Assembly: GCA_017936605.1 (NCBI GenBank)
Contig: JAGBFH010000018.1
Coordinates: 124,001 to 188,000, forward strand
Direction: 5' to 3'
DNA from: Tidjanibacter sp.
Lineage (GTDB): Bacteria > Bacteroidota > Bacteroidia > Bacteroidales > Rikenellaceae
Length of the DNA: 64,000 nucleotides
Below are positions 1 to 8,717 of the stretch, piece after piece. Within the stretch, counting starts at the first letter, position 1. Each line of letters starts with the position of its first letter. Made by a program: the position numbers and the translations under genes. The notes beneath the pieces were generated by a model, which worked only from the letters and a program-made list of their open reading frames with translations, searched no databases and was not told where the DNA came from.

Positions 1-2270
1 ACTTCTCCAAAGAGGCCAAGACTTCGGTTGAGTACTCGGGCTATGTTTCGGCTTCGGTACGCAACGGCAATATGGGTATGGCTACCCCCGAGGAGTTCGT
101 AAACCTCGAGGAGAGCACCGGTGGCCTCATTAAGCCCACCATCATCCGTGATGCCGAGGGCAACTATGTCCTTACTGACTGGATGGACGCTCTGACCCGC
201 GATGTCGCTATGACCCAGAACCACAATGTGGCTATCACCGGCTCGGCAAGCAACTTCAACTACCGTGCTGCTGTCTCCTACAAAGACGCTCAGGGTATCG
301 CTAAGACCTCCAACCGTAACGAGTTGATGGCCAAGATTGCCGCTTCGCAGAAGGCTCTGAATGGCAAACTGGAGTTGCAGTACGACCTTTCGTATATGCA
401 GTACCGCAACGACTACTTCTGCGGTGACTTCAAGCAGGCTGCTATTCTGAACCCCACCTATCCCATCTACGATGAGAACAACGAGAATGGTTTTTATCTG
501 CCCCAGGGTACCGGTCTGACCAACCCCGTGGAGAATATGATGAACAAGGAGAGCTACCAGGATGGTAACTTCTTCCGCGGCTCGATTAAGGCTTCGTATC
601 AGATTCTCGATGGCCTGAAGCTGAGTGCTTTTGCCGCTACCGAGCAGGGTGACAACACCTCCTACTGGTACAATGGCGTGATTAATACCGACATCGAGGG
701 CTCGGGCAAGGCTGGTCGTAGCACCGACAAGAACCGCAGCAACCTCTTTGAGGCTACTCTCGACTATGTGTGGTCGCAGGATGTTCACAGCGTGACCGCC
801 GTTGCTGGTGTGTCGTACCAGAACTTCCTCTACGACGGTATGAGCGTGTCGAACAAGGGCTTCCCCACCGCAGGTATGAAGTACTACCAGATTGGTAACG
901 GTGATGCAGAGAAGACCTATCTGACCGCTTCGTCCTACCGCAACTCCAACACTCTGGCTGCTGCCTTTGGTCGTGTGAACTATAGCTACGATGGCAAATA
1001 CCTCGTTTCGGCTTCGATTCGTCGCGAGGGTTCATCGCGCTTCGGTGCCAACAACAAGTGGGGTTGGTTCCCCGCAGTTTCGCTCGGTTGGCGTCTGAAC
1101 CAGGAGGAGTTTATGATTGGTAATGACTATATCAACGACCTGAAGGTTCGTTTGGGTTGGGGTGTTACCGGTAACAACCTCAATAGCGACCTCCGCTCGG
1201 TGGCTATGCTCTCCAATGGCGGTACCTTCTGGTACAACGGTGCCTATGTTTACACCTATGGCGTGAGCCAGAATGTGAACCCCGACCTCCGCTGGGAGAA
1301 GAAACACGAGTATAACCTCGGTGTTGACTACGCAGTTGCCGACAACCGCTTCTATGGTAGCTTGGATATCTACTATCGTCAGACCCGCGACCTTCTCTGG
1401 GACTACGAGGTACCCACTCCTCCCTACCAGTATCCCACTCTGCTTGCCAACGCAGGTCAGATGGATAGCTACGGTGTTGAGCTCGTGCTGAACGCAGAGG
1501 TGCTGCGCGATGGTGACCTGAAGTGGACCACCACCCCCACCATCTCCTTCAACCGCAACTATATCACCAAACTCTCCGACCCCAGCAAGGGCTTCAACTA
1601 CAAGGAGACCTCGTCGGGTGGCGTAGGTGAGAACGGTATTATGAACACCAATACCCAGATCCTCATCGAGGGCGAGTCGGTAGGTGCTTTCTATGGCTAC
1701 AAGTTCTACACTATGCAGGACGGCAAGTGGTACTACCACACCCCCGCAGGTGGTTTTGTGGATGACGACACCGTGGCTGACGCATATCGTCAGGTTATCG
1801 GTAACGCCCAGCCCCTGTTCACCTACGGTTGGAACAACTCGTTCCGCTACAAGAACTTCGACGCTACCATCTTCTTCCGTGGCGTATTTGGTAACGATGT
1901 GCTGAACCTGACCCGTTGGGCATACGGTCCTCGTCCTTCGCAGGCCGACAACCTCTTTATGCACGATGTCAAGGGTAAGAATGTTGTCTACACCAACAAG
2001 GCTACCTTCTCGGACTACTACCTCGAGGATGGTTCCTACCTCAAGCTGGACAACATCACCATCGGTTACACCCACAAACTGCCCGAGGGCTCGGCTATCG
2101 AGAACCTCCGCGTTTATATGACCGCTCAGAACCTCTTCACCCTGACCAGCTATAGCGGTCTGGATCCCGAGGTTGATACCAACTCGGTATGGAGCGCAGG
2201 TATCGACTACTGCGACTTCTATCCCACCGTTGCTACCGTGCTGTTCGGTCTGAACCTTACCTTTAACTAA
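1..2270 (+). CDS. SusC/RagA-family TonB-linked outer membrane receptor (5' partial)
   Basis: The reading frame is open to the left edge (first whole codon at base 3), so the signal peptide, carboxypeptidase-like domain and most or all of the plug lie outside the window. About 750 residues of beta-barrel are visible, rich in aromatic girdles and glycine turns. They include the SusC-type closing region with YMTAQNLFTLTSYSGLDPE and a final strand ending in FGLNLTFN, the usual C-terminal aromatic signature for barrel insertion. SusC-like proteins import glycans or peptides through the outer membrane, powered by TonB, with a SusD lipoprotein as lid. The next gene is that SusD partner. Substrate cannot be told because no hydrolase is in view. 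Codon use is strongly biased (GGT, GCT, AAC, GAG), suggesting high expression. Confidence 0.95.
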   Translation, partial: FSKEAKTSVEYSGYVSASVRNGNMGMATPEEFVNLEESTGGLIKPTIIRDAEGNYVLTDWMDALTRDVAMTQNHNVAITGSASNFNYRAAVSYKDAQGIAKTSNRNELMAKIAASQKALNGKLELQYDLSYMQYRNDYFCGDFKQAAILNPTYPIYDENNENGFYLPQGTGLTNPVENMMNKESYQDGNFFRGSIKASYQILDGLKLSAFAATEQGDNTSYWYNGVINTDIEGSGKAGRSTDKNRSNLFEATLDYVWSQDVHSVTAVAGVSYQNFLYDGMSVSNKGFPTAGMKYYQIGNGDAEKTYLTASSYRNSNTLAAAFGRVNYSYDGKYLVSASIRREGSSRFGANNKWGWFPAVSLGWRLNQEEFMIGNDYINDLKVRLGWGVTGNNLNSDLRSVAMLSNGGTFWYNGAYVYTYGVSQNVNPDLRWEKKHEYNLGVDYAVADNRFYGSLDIYYRQTRDLLWDYEVPTPPYQYPTLLANAGQMDSYGVELVLNAEVLRDGDLKWTTTPTISFNRNYITKLSDPSKGFNYKETSSGGVGENGIMNTNTQILIEGESVGAFYGYKFYTMQDGKWYYHTPAGGFVDDDTVADAYRQVIGNAQPLFTYGWNNSFRYKNFDATIFFRGVFGNDVLNLTRWAYGPRPSQADNLFMHDVKGKNVVYTNKATFSDYYLEDGSYLKLDNITIGYTHKLPEGSAIENLRVYMTAQNLFTLTSYSGLDPEVDTNSVWSAGIDYCDFYPTVATVLFGLNLTFN

Positions 2271-2288
2271 TAAAAAGTGCTGCGAATT

Positions 2289-4034
2289 ATGAAAAAGATT
2301 ATTTTGATGTTGGCAGCTGCTGCCACTCTTGCCGGTTCGATGAGCTCGTGCTCGAACTTCGACAGTCTTCTCGAAGAGGAGAACTATGGTAACCCTACCG
2401 TAGACGAGATGGTGACCGATGAGGAGAATGTGATTCTTCTGGTGGGCCAGTGCTACGCTGACCTCAAGTGGATTCACGACCACTGGGGCTACTGGGGTCT
2501 TGTGACCATTTCGGCTGACGAGGGTCTTTGCGTACCCCGTAACAAAGGTAACGACTGGAATGACGGTGGTTATTGGATGAAACAGAACGACCACACCTGG
2601 GATTTCCGTGGCGATGCTATCAAGAATATTTGGAACACCACCATTTCGGGTGCCGTTTCGTGTAACCGCGTACTCCAAACCCTCGAGCTCGGTAAGGACA
2701 ATATGAGCCCCGAGGTGTATGCACAGTATGTAGGCGAGGTTGAGGTACTTCGTACCTACTACTTCTACCTGCTCTTCGAGTGCTTCGGCCGCATCCCCTA
2801 CACCGAGAAATATGAGGAGGTTGTAGGTCCTATGAGCGAGCCTTGGGAGACTTGGTCCAACCTGGTTGCAGTGTTGGAGCGCAATGCACCCAATATGGCT
2901 GTTGTAGATGACGGCAACCGCGCTGCCAACTACGGCCGCACCACTCAGGGCTTCGCCTACGGTCTGTTGGCAAGGCTCTATCTGAATGCCGAGTCGTATG
3001 GCTGCACCCCCGAGAATGTATTTAAGAATATCGAGGCTCCCGCTACCTACAAGGGCTCGTTTATGGATAACTGCGTACGCTGCTGCGATATGGTTATCAA
3101 CTCGGGCGCCTACTCTATCGAGAGCAACTACTTCAACAACTTCAAGATCTTCAACGAGTCGAGCAGGGAGAACATCCTGGCAATCGTTGACAACGGTCTG
3201 GGCGATTTCGACGAGCGTAGCAACGGCAATATGAGCAACAAGCTCCGTATCGTGATGAACACCCACCACTACGGCGTACAGCAGGCCTACGGTATGGTAC
3301 TCGATACCTGGAACGGCTTCTGCGCAAGGCCTGACTTCCTGAAACTCTACAACGAGAACGATGTTCGCGGTATGGGTACCGAGAAGAACGGTACCGGTAA
3401 CAAGAGGGAGTGGGGTTGGTTTGTAGGTCCCGTTTATCTGGCTTCGGCTACCGCCGAGCAGATTGCCGCTCGCGATGTGAACGCTATGTACCTCGACGAG
3501 GACTACAACGAGCCCACCATCATCCGTCCCGAGATTTCGGAGCAGGGTGGCAAGCCCTACGATACCCACAACTTCGACGGCGCACGCCTGAACAAGTGGG
3601 AGGCCGACAAGACCGGTACCTACAAGTACTGCGAGAATGACTTTATCCTGATGCGTTATGCCGACATCCTCTGGATGAAGGAGGAGGCTATCTTGCGCGG
3701 TGGCGCAGGTGCCAGCGGCTTCGGTACCGCCGACTTCCAGACCCTCAAGAAACGCTCGTTCGCCTATGGCGGCAGCAGCTTCGAGGAGGCCTACGGTTCG
3801 ACTCCCACCCTCGAGATGATTCTCGATGAGCGTGGCCGCGAGTTCACCTGGGAGATGATTCGTCGTAGGGACCTCATCCGCTACGGTGAGTATGGCAACA
3901 TCCAGTATGTAACCAAGAAGGACGAGTTCACCAAGTGGTTCCCCATCCCCCGCTCGGTATTGGAGAAATCGCTCATTGGTGAGGACGGTCAGCGCCTCTG
4001 GACCCAGAACGAGGGCTACGAGGGCCTTAAATAG
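2289..4034 (+). CDS. SusD/RagB-family surface glycan-binding lipoprotein
   Basis: A protein of 581 residues starting at the ATG of MKKIILML. An upstream in-frame GTG at 2277 would put four residues before the signal peptide and is unlikely. The signal peptide ends in a lipobox with Cys21 (SMSSC), so this is an outer-membrane lipoprotein. The helical TPR-like SusD fold is suggested by the long N-terminal half (WIHDHWGYWG, EVEVLRTYYFYLLFECFGRIPY). The conserved C-terminal segment ILDERGREFTWEMIRRRDLIRYG is typical of SusD/RagB. It starts 18 bases after the SusC stop, so the two are co-transcribed and form the usual SusCD transporter with a hinged lid. Confidence 0.95.
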   Translation: MKKIILMLAAAATLAGSMSSCSNFDSLLEEENYGNPTVDEMVTDEENVILLVGQCYADLKWIHDHWGYWGLVTISADEGLCVPRNKGNDWNDGGYWMKQNDHTWDFRGDAIKNIWNTTISGAVSCNRVLQTLELGKDNMSPEVYAQYVGEVEVLRTYYFYLLFECFGRIPYTEKYEEVVGPMSEPWETWSNLVAVLERNAPNMAVVDDGNRAANYGRTTQGFAYGLLARLYLNAESYGCTPENVFKNIEAPATYKGSFMDNCVRCCDMVINSGAYSIESNYFNNFKIFNESSRENILAIVDNGLGDFDERSNGNMSNKLRIVMNTHHYGVQQAYGMVLDTWNGFCARPDFLKLYNENDVRGMGTEKNGTGNKREWGWFVGPVYLASATAEQIAARDVNAMYLDEDYNEPTIIRPEISEQGGKPYDTHNFDGARLNKWEADKTGTYKYCENDFILMRYADILWMKEEAILRGGAGASGFGTADFQTLKKRSFAYGGSSFEEAYGSTPTLEMILDERGREFTWEMIRRRDLIRYGEYGNIQYVTKKDEFTKWFPIPRSVLEKSLIGEDGQRLWTQNEGYEGLK

Positions 4035-4091
4035 TAACGACATACACATACACAAAAACCCTTTTTTAACAAACAACAAAAACAAACAATT

Positions 4092-5522
4092 ATGAAAAAG
4101 ATTCTTTATTTGCTTGGTGCTATGGCACTGATGGCAGGTTTCACCGCTTGCGATGGCGGTGAGGAGCCCGATGGTCCCGTAAACATCGTTCTCGATGGTT
4201 TCTACATCTACGGTGACGCTGTAGGTACTCAGGAGTTCCTCGCAGTTAACCAGATGGCTGCTGGTTCGAACGAGGTAAACAAAGCTGTTCGTACCGGTAT
4301 GTACGAGAAGTACATCTGGCTCGAGGCTAACAAAGACCTCCGCCTTGTTGAGAACTCGGCTGGTAACAAAGTTTTCTACGGTGCTGAGCTCGCAGAGGTA
4401 AACTACGGTTACGACATCAACGATCCCGATTGCAAGAACTTCGCTGACAACCCCAATATGAAGATCTTGGCTGGTCAGATGATCGTAGGCGAGAATGCTC
4501 CCGCTATGCAGGTTAAAGAGACCGGTATGTACCACATCGTACTCGACAACAACGCAGTTGGCGATCTCGAGTATCCCCAGATTATCATCCAGCGCGCAAA
4601 ATGGGGCGTTCGTGGTGGTATGAACGGTTGGGGCTTTACCGAGGCTGACGAGGCTGTTAACGCTGACGGTAGCGTTACCTACACCCTCACCGAGCAGAGC
4701 CTTGCAAAGAATGGTGAGTACAAATGGGCTTCGTGCCACGGCTGGAAAATCAACCTCGATGTTGACGGTTTGGTAAAAGCTGAGGTATCGTTGGGCTTGA
4801 CCGATGGCAAACTCCACAATGCTGCTCAGGACAACCTCTCGGTTGAGAAGGCTGGTCTTTACACCCTCACCCTCACCTGGACTCCCAAAGCAGGTGCTGT
4901 TGCTGAGGCTTTCAGCTACACCGCTGAGTGCACTCAGGAGAGCACTATGCCCGAGACTATGTACATCATCGGTAACGACTTTGGTAACTGGGATTGGACC
5001 GCTTCGACTGTTGTTGAGATGGTTCCCGTTCACAGTGCTCCTGGTAAATTCTGGGCTGTTCGCTATATGACCACCGCCACCGAGTTCAAGTTCTGCGCAC
5101 TCCGCGAGTGGAACGGTGACTTCTGCGGTCTGGTAAACAATAGCGGTTTCGTAACTCCCGGCAACAATATGGTTGAGGCTAATGGTCTCTACCTCATCAT
5201 TGTTGACCTCACCGCTGACGCTGTTTCGGTTGCTCCCGCTGCTATCTACGGTATTGGTGATGCATTTGGCAGCTGGGACGAGGGCAAATACCCCTTCACC
5301 GTAAACGATGATGGTACCGCAACCATTACCACCACTGCAGCTGGTAACCTCCGTATGTATGTTCCCGCTGACGGTGCTGGCAACTGGTGGCACTCGGAGT
5401 TCAACATCTACGATGGTAAGATTGTTTACCGTGCTGGTGGCAATGACCAGGAGGCTGTTGCTGTTGGCGCAGGTCAGACCGTTACCCTCGACTTCAACAA
5501 CGAGGCTGGTTCGATCAGGTAA
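4092..5522 (+). CDS. SusE/SusF-like glycan-binding outer membrane lipoprotein
   Basis: A protein of 476 residues with a lipoprotein signal (Cys20 in GFTAC) followed at once by an acidic stretch (DGGEEPDG) of the kind linked to surface export in Bacteroidota. The body holds repeated beta-sandwich modules of the SusE/SusF kind, recognisable by lines such as MYIIGNDFGNWDW and IYGIGDAFGSWDEGKYPF. These resemble starch-binding modules with exposed Trp residues. It lies 57 bases after susD behind an A-rich leader without Shine-Dalgarno site, and is followed by a hairpin terminator, so it closes the operon. It probably retains the glycan at the cell surface. Which glycan is not visible. Confidence 0.85.
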   Translation: MKKILYLLGAMALMAGFTACDGGEEPDGPVNIVLDGFYIYGDAVGTQEFLAVNQMAAGSNEVNKAVRTGMYEKYIWLEANKDLRLVENSAGNKVFYGAELAEVNYGYDINDPDCKNFADNPNMKILAGQMIVGENAPAMQVKETGMYHIVLDNNAVGDLEYPQIIIQRAKWGVRGGMNGWGFTEADEAVNADGSVTYTLTEQSLAKNGEYKWASCHGWKINLDVDGLVKAEVSLGLTDGKLHNAAQDNLSVEKAGLYTLTLTWTPKAGAVAEAFSYTAECTQESTMPETMYIIGNDFGNWDWTASTVVEMVPVHSAPGKFWAVRYMTTATEFKFCALREWNGDFCGLVNNSGFVTPGNNMVEANGLYLIIVDLTADAVSVAPAAIYGIGDAFGSWDEGKYPFTVNDDGTATITTTAAGNLRMYVPADGAGNWWHSEFNIYDGKIVYRAGGNDQEAVAVGAGQTVTLDFNNEAGSIR

Positions 5523-5548
5523 TCCTGCATCGCAGAATTATTCCTTTA

Positions 5549-5579
5549 GGGGTGGCTCTTTTGTGGCCACCCCTTTTGT
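5549..5579 (+). terminator. Terminator of the sus-like operon
   Basis: GGGGTGGC (5549-5556) pairs with GCCACCCC (5566-5573) and is followed by TTTT, 26 bases after the SusE-like stop codon. Confidence 0.75.
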
Positions 5580-5640
5580 TGCGCGCTATTTGCCTGGGGC
5601 CGACCGACGACCGCCAACCGCCTACCATCAATCGTCGACA

Positions 5641-5685
5641 GACCTCTCCCCCGCTACGCGGACCCTCCCCTAACTTAGGGGAGGG
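5641..5685. repeat. Bipartite palindromic repeat, copy P1
   Basis: A GACCTCTCC box and a small hairpin (CCGC-TAC-GCGG) precede a 23-bp perfect palindrome at 5663-5685 (CCCTCCCCTAA, central C, mirrored). The same bipartite unit recurs at 5812, 9862, 14652, 27958 and 52103, in both orientations. Confidence 0.85.
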
Positions 5686-5703
5686 GGAGTTGAGAGATGG
5701 GAG

Positions 5704-5811
5704 TTTAGGGATTTTAGGGACATTAGATTAGGGACCTTAGGGACCTTAAGGACTTTAAGGACCTTAATGCCTTTTGGCCCTTTTGGCCCTTTTGGCCCTT
5801 TCTGCCCTTTA
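5704..5811. repeat. Array of twelve 9-bp units
   Basis: Twelve consecutive 9-mers with no slip in phase drift from TTTAGGGAC through AGGACCTTA to GGCCCTTTT. They share the pattern GG-N-CC flanked by A/T. It sits in the gap between the SusE-like gene and the converging TPR gene, between two copies of the 23-bp palindrome. No coding signal is seen on either strand. Confidence 0.9.
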
Positions 5812-5862
5812 CCCTCCCCTGAGTCAGGGGAGGGTCCGCGAAGCGGGGGAGAGGTCTGTTGT
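5812..5862. repeat. Bipartite palindromic repeat, copy P2 (inverted)
   Basis: The palindrome at 5812-5834 reads CCCTCCCCTGA-G-mirror: the TAA/TTA pair of other copies is changed to TGA/TCA on both arms, so symmetry is kept. It is followed by CCGC-GAA-GCGG and GAGAGGTCTG in the inverted order relative to P1. Confidence 0.85.
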
Positions 5863-5894
5863 CGTTAGACTTTAGACCTTTGACTTTCGACAAA

Positions 5895-5930
5895 CACAAA
5901 CGACCCACGGTTTTCCGTGGGTCGTTTGTG
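5895..5930 (-). terminator. Terminator of the cstA-TPR transcript
   Basis: A 16-bp perfect stem (5895-5910 with 5915-5930, loop TTTT) abuts the stop codon of the TPR gene. The stem begins CACAAACGACCC on the plus strand. Confidence 0.7.
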
Positions 5931-6632
5931 TTACGCCTTGAGGGCCTCGAGGAAGGGCTTGTTGGCCAACCATAGGTGTTCGGTCTGGAGCCATAGTTCG
6001 CGGGCCTGAGCCTCGCGCGAGGGGCGCTCCGAGGAGATGTCAGCCACATAGGCACTATCGGTGGGGTGCTCCGCGGCTCTCCACTCCTTGAGGTAGGGTG
6101 CGTGGTAGCGAGCGAGGGCCGCGAGTTCCCTCTGGTTGATTTGGCCCGTGCGGAGGAAGTCGCTCCAGAGAATCAGTAGCGACCTCTCGGGGCTCTTCTC
6201 GGAGAGGTCGGGCACTATGTCATCGAACGAATCCCACTCCTGCATAGCCACATAGGTGAAGGCCAGTAGGGTGGTGGCCTCCAAGTGGTCGTCGCTATCC
6301 ACATCGAGCACCATCTCGAGTTGTGCGGCGGCCATCTCCCAGTCGCCCACAAGGAAGAAATCCACAGCCGAGAGGTAGCAGAGGGTGAGCGCATCGAGAG
6401 TTGTGCGGTCCTCCAGGTCGAGTTCTATAGCCTCATCCTCGGGTAGCAGCTCCACGAGCTCCTGCACGGCCCGAAAGCGTATCTCGCAGGCCTCCTCGAA
6501 GTTGCCGTTCTGCTCCGCCTTGCCTGCACGCGCGAGTGCGGCCGAGAAGTTCACATCGTGCCCCTTGGAGTCCTCGTCGTGAACAATGCGAAAACTCTGT
6601 GAGAGGGTGGGCTGAAGACTATTTTTTGCCAT
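5931..6632 (-). CDS. TPR-type helical repeat protein of unknown role
   Basis: 233 residues, acidic, no signal peptide. The centre carries helical pairs that read like tetratricopeptide repeats (FSAALARAGKAEQNGNFEEACEIRFRA; VDFFLVGDWEMAAAQLEMVLDVDSDDHLEA), so it is probably a cytoplasmic scaffold. The start codon lies inside the end of cstA (14-base overlap), so translation is probably coupled to the transporter. Such a partner could adjust CstA assembly or activity, but that is only an inference from overlap. I recognise no enzyme motif. Confidence 0.75.
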   Translation of the reverse strand: MAKNSLQPTLSQSFRIVHDEDSKGHDVNFSAALARAGKAEQNGNFEEACEIRFRAVQELVELLPEDEAIELDLEDRTTLDALTLCYLSAVDFFLVGDWEMAAAQLEMVLDVDSDDHLEATTLLAFTYVAMQEWDSFDDIVPDLSEKSPERSLLILWSDFLRTGQINQRELAALARYHAPYLKEWRAAEHPTDSAYVADISSERPSREAQARELWLQTEHLWLANKPFLEALKA

Positions 6633-8097
6633 AGCTGAAGACTTTTTTGAGCATAAATGCCGAGATTGCTGCGGTCAGCAGTGCGCCCAGCAGGTAGGCT
6701 ACGAGGCGGTTGCTGAGGCCGAACATCAGAGGCGAAACGAAGATGTAACTCGAGCACACGTAGGTCATCACGAGTGCGGGAATGAGCGCTATCCAGATGT
6801 TCTTACCCTTGTGGTGGAGCCATACGGTGATGGTCCAGAGGGTGAAGACGGCCAGCGCCTGGTTGGCCCACGCAAAGTAGCTCCACATAGTGCCGAAGGG
6901 GAGCAGGAAGATGATGACAAGACCGAGGGCGAAGATGGGGAGTGACACCCACATACGCTTCGAGGTGCTCTTCTGCTCGATGCCGAACATATCGGCAACG
7001 ATGAGCCTTGCGCTACGGAAAGCGGTGTCACCCGAGGTGATAGCGCAGGCCACCACGCCAAAGACTACGAAGTAGGCGAGGGTCTGACCGAGCGTCGAGG
7101 TGGCAATCTTGTCGACCAGCACAGCCGCCTTGCCGCCATACTCGGCGATGGCGCCGTTGAGCCCTTCGACACCGCCCCAGAAGGCCATACCGATGGCGGC
7201 CCAGATGAGGGCAATGACGCTCTCGGATATCATCGCGCCGTAGAAGATTACGCGGCTCTCGTTCTCGTTGCGCATACAGCGGGCCATCAGGGGCGACTGT
7301 GTGGCGTGGAAGCCCGAGATGGCACCACACGCGATGGTCGTGAAGAGCATCGGCACCAGCGGGAATCGCTCCGCGTCGGCCTTCATATTCTTCAGACCGT
7401 CGAACTCGGGAATGAGGTTGCCATACTCGGTGAAAAGCGACCAGAGGATACCCAAGGCCATAAATATCAGCAGACCGCCAAAAATGGGGTAAATCTTGCC
7501 TATAATCTTGTCAATGGGCAGGACTGTTGCCACCAGATAGTAGACCAAAATAAGCCCCAAAATAATCATAAGAAGGGTGCTGAAGGTGTGACCCGCGGGG
7601 CTGTGGAAAGCCACCGAGGAGAGCTCGGGGGCGCTTATGCGCTCGGCAATGAGCTCGGCGGGCTGGGACATAAAGACCGCACCCACCAGAATCATCAGCA
7701 GTACCGAGAACCAACGCATAACTGTCTTGGTGCCGTCGCCAAGATATTTGCCCACAATCTCGGGGAGGCTCACACCGCCGTTGCGCAGCGAGATGACACC
7801 CGAGAAGAAATCGTGCATAGCGCCAAAGAATATGCCTCCGAGGGTAATCCACACGAAGGCCACAGGACCGTATGCCGCACCGAGCAGCGCACCGAAGATG
7901 GGACCCAGGCCTGCAATGTTAAGTAGCTGAATAAGAAAGGTTTTCCAACGAGGCATAGGGATGTAGTCCACGCCGTCGAAGTGGGTCTTGGAGGGTACCT
8001 CGGTGGTGTTGCGGATGCCCGCCACGCGGTCGAGATAGCGACCATAGATGAAGTATGCTGCCACAAGCAAAGCCAAGCAGACCAGGAAAGTAATCAT
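6619..8097 (-). CDS. cstA: CstA-family peptide/pyruvate transporter
   Basis: 492 residues from MITFLVCLAL. An upstream TTG-led extension of 15 residues (MYFRGDLSTAKK) is not membrane-like and is rejected. The protein has about a dozen or more hydrophobic segments and CstA hallmarks near the N-terminus (YGRYLDRVAG, LLNIAGLGPIFGALLGAAYGP, GGIFFGAMHDFFSG). It is the short form usual in Bacteroidota, compared with about 700 residues in E. coli CstA. The family takes up peptides or pyruvate during carbon starvation. The following TPR gene overlaps its 3' end. A weak -7 box lies 34 bases upstream. Confidence 0.93.
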   Translation of the reverse strand: MITFLVCLALLVAAYFIYGRYLDRVAGIRNTTEVPSKTHFDGVDYIPMPRWKTFLIQLLNIAGLGPIFGALLGAAYGPVAFVWITLGGIFFGAMHDFFSGVISLRNGGVSLPEIVGKYLGDGTKTVMRWFSVLLMILVGAVFMSQPAELIAERISAPELSSVAFHSPAGHTFSTLLMIILGLILVYYLVATVLPIDKIIGKIYPIFGGLLIFMALGILWSLFTEYGNLIPEFDGLKNMKADAERFPLVPMLFTTIACGAISGFHATQSPLMARCMRNENESRVIFYGAMISESVIALIWAAIGMAFWGGVEGLNGAIAEYGGKAAVLVDKIATSTLGQTLAYFVVFGVVACAITSGDTAFRSARLIVADMFGIEQKSTSKRMWVSLPIFALGLVIIFLLPFGTMWSYFAWANQALAVFTLWTITVWLHHKGKNIWIALIPALVMTYVCSSYIFVSPLMFGLSNRLVAYLLGALLTAAISAFMLKKVFSYGKK

Positions 8098-8131
8098 AGT
8101 TGTACTCTTTTTTGCGGTTGATAAATCTCCA

Positions 8132-8139
8132 CGAAAGTA
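8132..8139 (-). promoter_or_regulatory. Possible -7 box for cstA
   Basis: On the minus strand the sequence is TACTTTCG, one mismatch from the Bacteroidota -7 element TAnnTTTG. It lies 34 bases before the cstA ATG. Confidence 0.35.
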
Positions 8140-8181
8140 CAAATTTTTGTTGAGAAACGCCTCAAAGTTGCGAATAATGTT

Positions 8182-8189
8182 TAACTTTG
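8182..8189 (+). promoter_or_regulatory. -7 box for tRNA-Thr
   Basis: TAACTTTG matches TAnnTTTG exactly, 34 bases upstream of the mature tRNA 5' end. Confidence 0.6.
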
Positions 8190-8223
8190 CAGCCGATAAA
8201 ACCGAAACGACATCGGTGAAGGT

Positions 8224-8296
8224 GCCGAAATAGCTCAGGTGGTAGAGCGTTTCACTCGTAATGAAAAGGTCGCGGGTTCGAGTCCCGCTTTCGGCT
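8224..8296 (+). tRNA. tRNA-Thr (anticodon CGT)
   Basis: A full cloverleaf: acceptor GCCGAAA pairs with TTTCGGC, D arm GCTC/GAGC, anticodon stem TTTCA/TGAAA with loop CTCGTAA (anticodon CGT, reads ACG), T arm GCGGG-TTCGAGT-CCCGC. The CCA end is not encoded. It is followed within 5 bases by an intrinsic terminator. Confidence 0.97.
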
Positions 8297-8300
8297 CAAA

Positions 8301-8329
8301 AAGGGAAGACGGGGGTCTTCCCTTTTTTT
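8301..8329 (+). terminator. Terminator after tRNA-Thr
   Basis: AAGGGAAGAC pairs with GTCTTCCCTT (loop GGGG) and runs into seven T residues. Confidence 0.85.
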
Positions 8330-8339
8330 GCCTCCGCGG

Positions 8340-8453
8340 GCCTCGGTGTTACCCACCCCCTAAATCCCCGTTAATCCACCTAAAGGTGTCTTTTCCTCCT
8401 ACTTGCGAGGCATAGTCTGCGAGCAGCCTCTGCTCTCGCTTCGGTCGTCGGTT
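8340..8453. repeat. Bipartite hairpin repeat, copy R3a
   Basis: Homologous, in inverted orientation, to 52258-52365 (the shared core reads CTTGCGAGGCATAGTCTGC, then AGCAGCCTCTGCTCTCGC) and more distantly to 38889-38965. One part is a GCGAG...CTCGC hairpin, the other a short stem CACC-TAAA-GGTG next to GTTAATCC. The stem letters differ from the other copies but stay paired. Confidence 0.75.
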
Positions 8454-8651
8454 CTGTAAAGGGGGCTTTTCGCTTCGCTCATTTGGTGGGGCTACTCAAA
8501 GCATTGCACATTGTACCTCGGGACTCTTGCGTTAATGCAGTCACTCGAATCCGCGACCTTTGAAGCCCGGCATTTCTTTGTTATTGGATTTACATTCTGC
8601 CCCAAACTATATGGCCTAAATTGCCCTCCGGTCGGTGGGGCGGATATAGAA
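8454..8651. other. Intergenic stretch without recognised gene
   Basis: No convincing ORF, tRNA or repeat family was recognised here. The plus-strand terminator at 8652 implies some transcript may cross this stretch, but no clear TAnnTTTG box is visible. Confidence 0.4.
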
Positions 8652-8684
8652 CAAGAGGACTGCAAGCGCAGTCCTCTTGGTTTT
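8652..8684 (+). terminator. Strong intrinsic terminator, plus-strand polarity
   Basis: CAAGAGGACTGC (8652-8663) pairs with GCAGTCCTCTTG (8668-8679), followed by GTTTTTG on the plus strand. It may also end the leftward regulator gene, but the T run favours a plus-strand RNA. Confidence 0.6.
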
Positions 8685-8717
8685 TGTATGAATACGGCGC
8701 GGGGTTGAGGCGCGGAG

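Noticed and set aside
1032..5393. A 1453-codon open frame on the minus strand opposite the sus-like genes
   Set aside because: It spans three well-supported plus-strand genes, has no signal or domain sense, and is open because the real genes avoid codons that read as stops on the other strand.
5641..5862. CRISPR array
   Set aside because: Regular units are 9 bp with no spacers of constant length, and no cas genes are present in the window.
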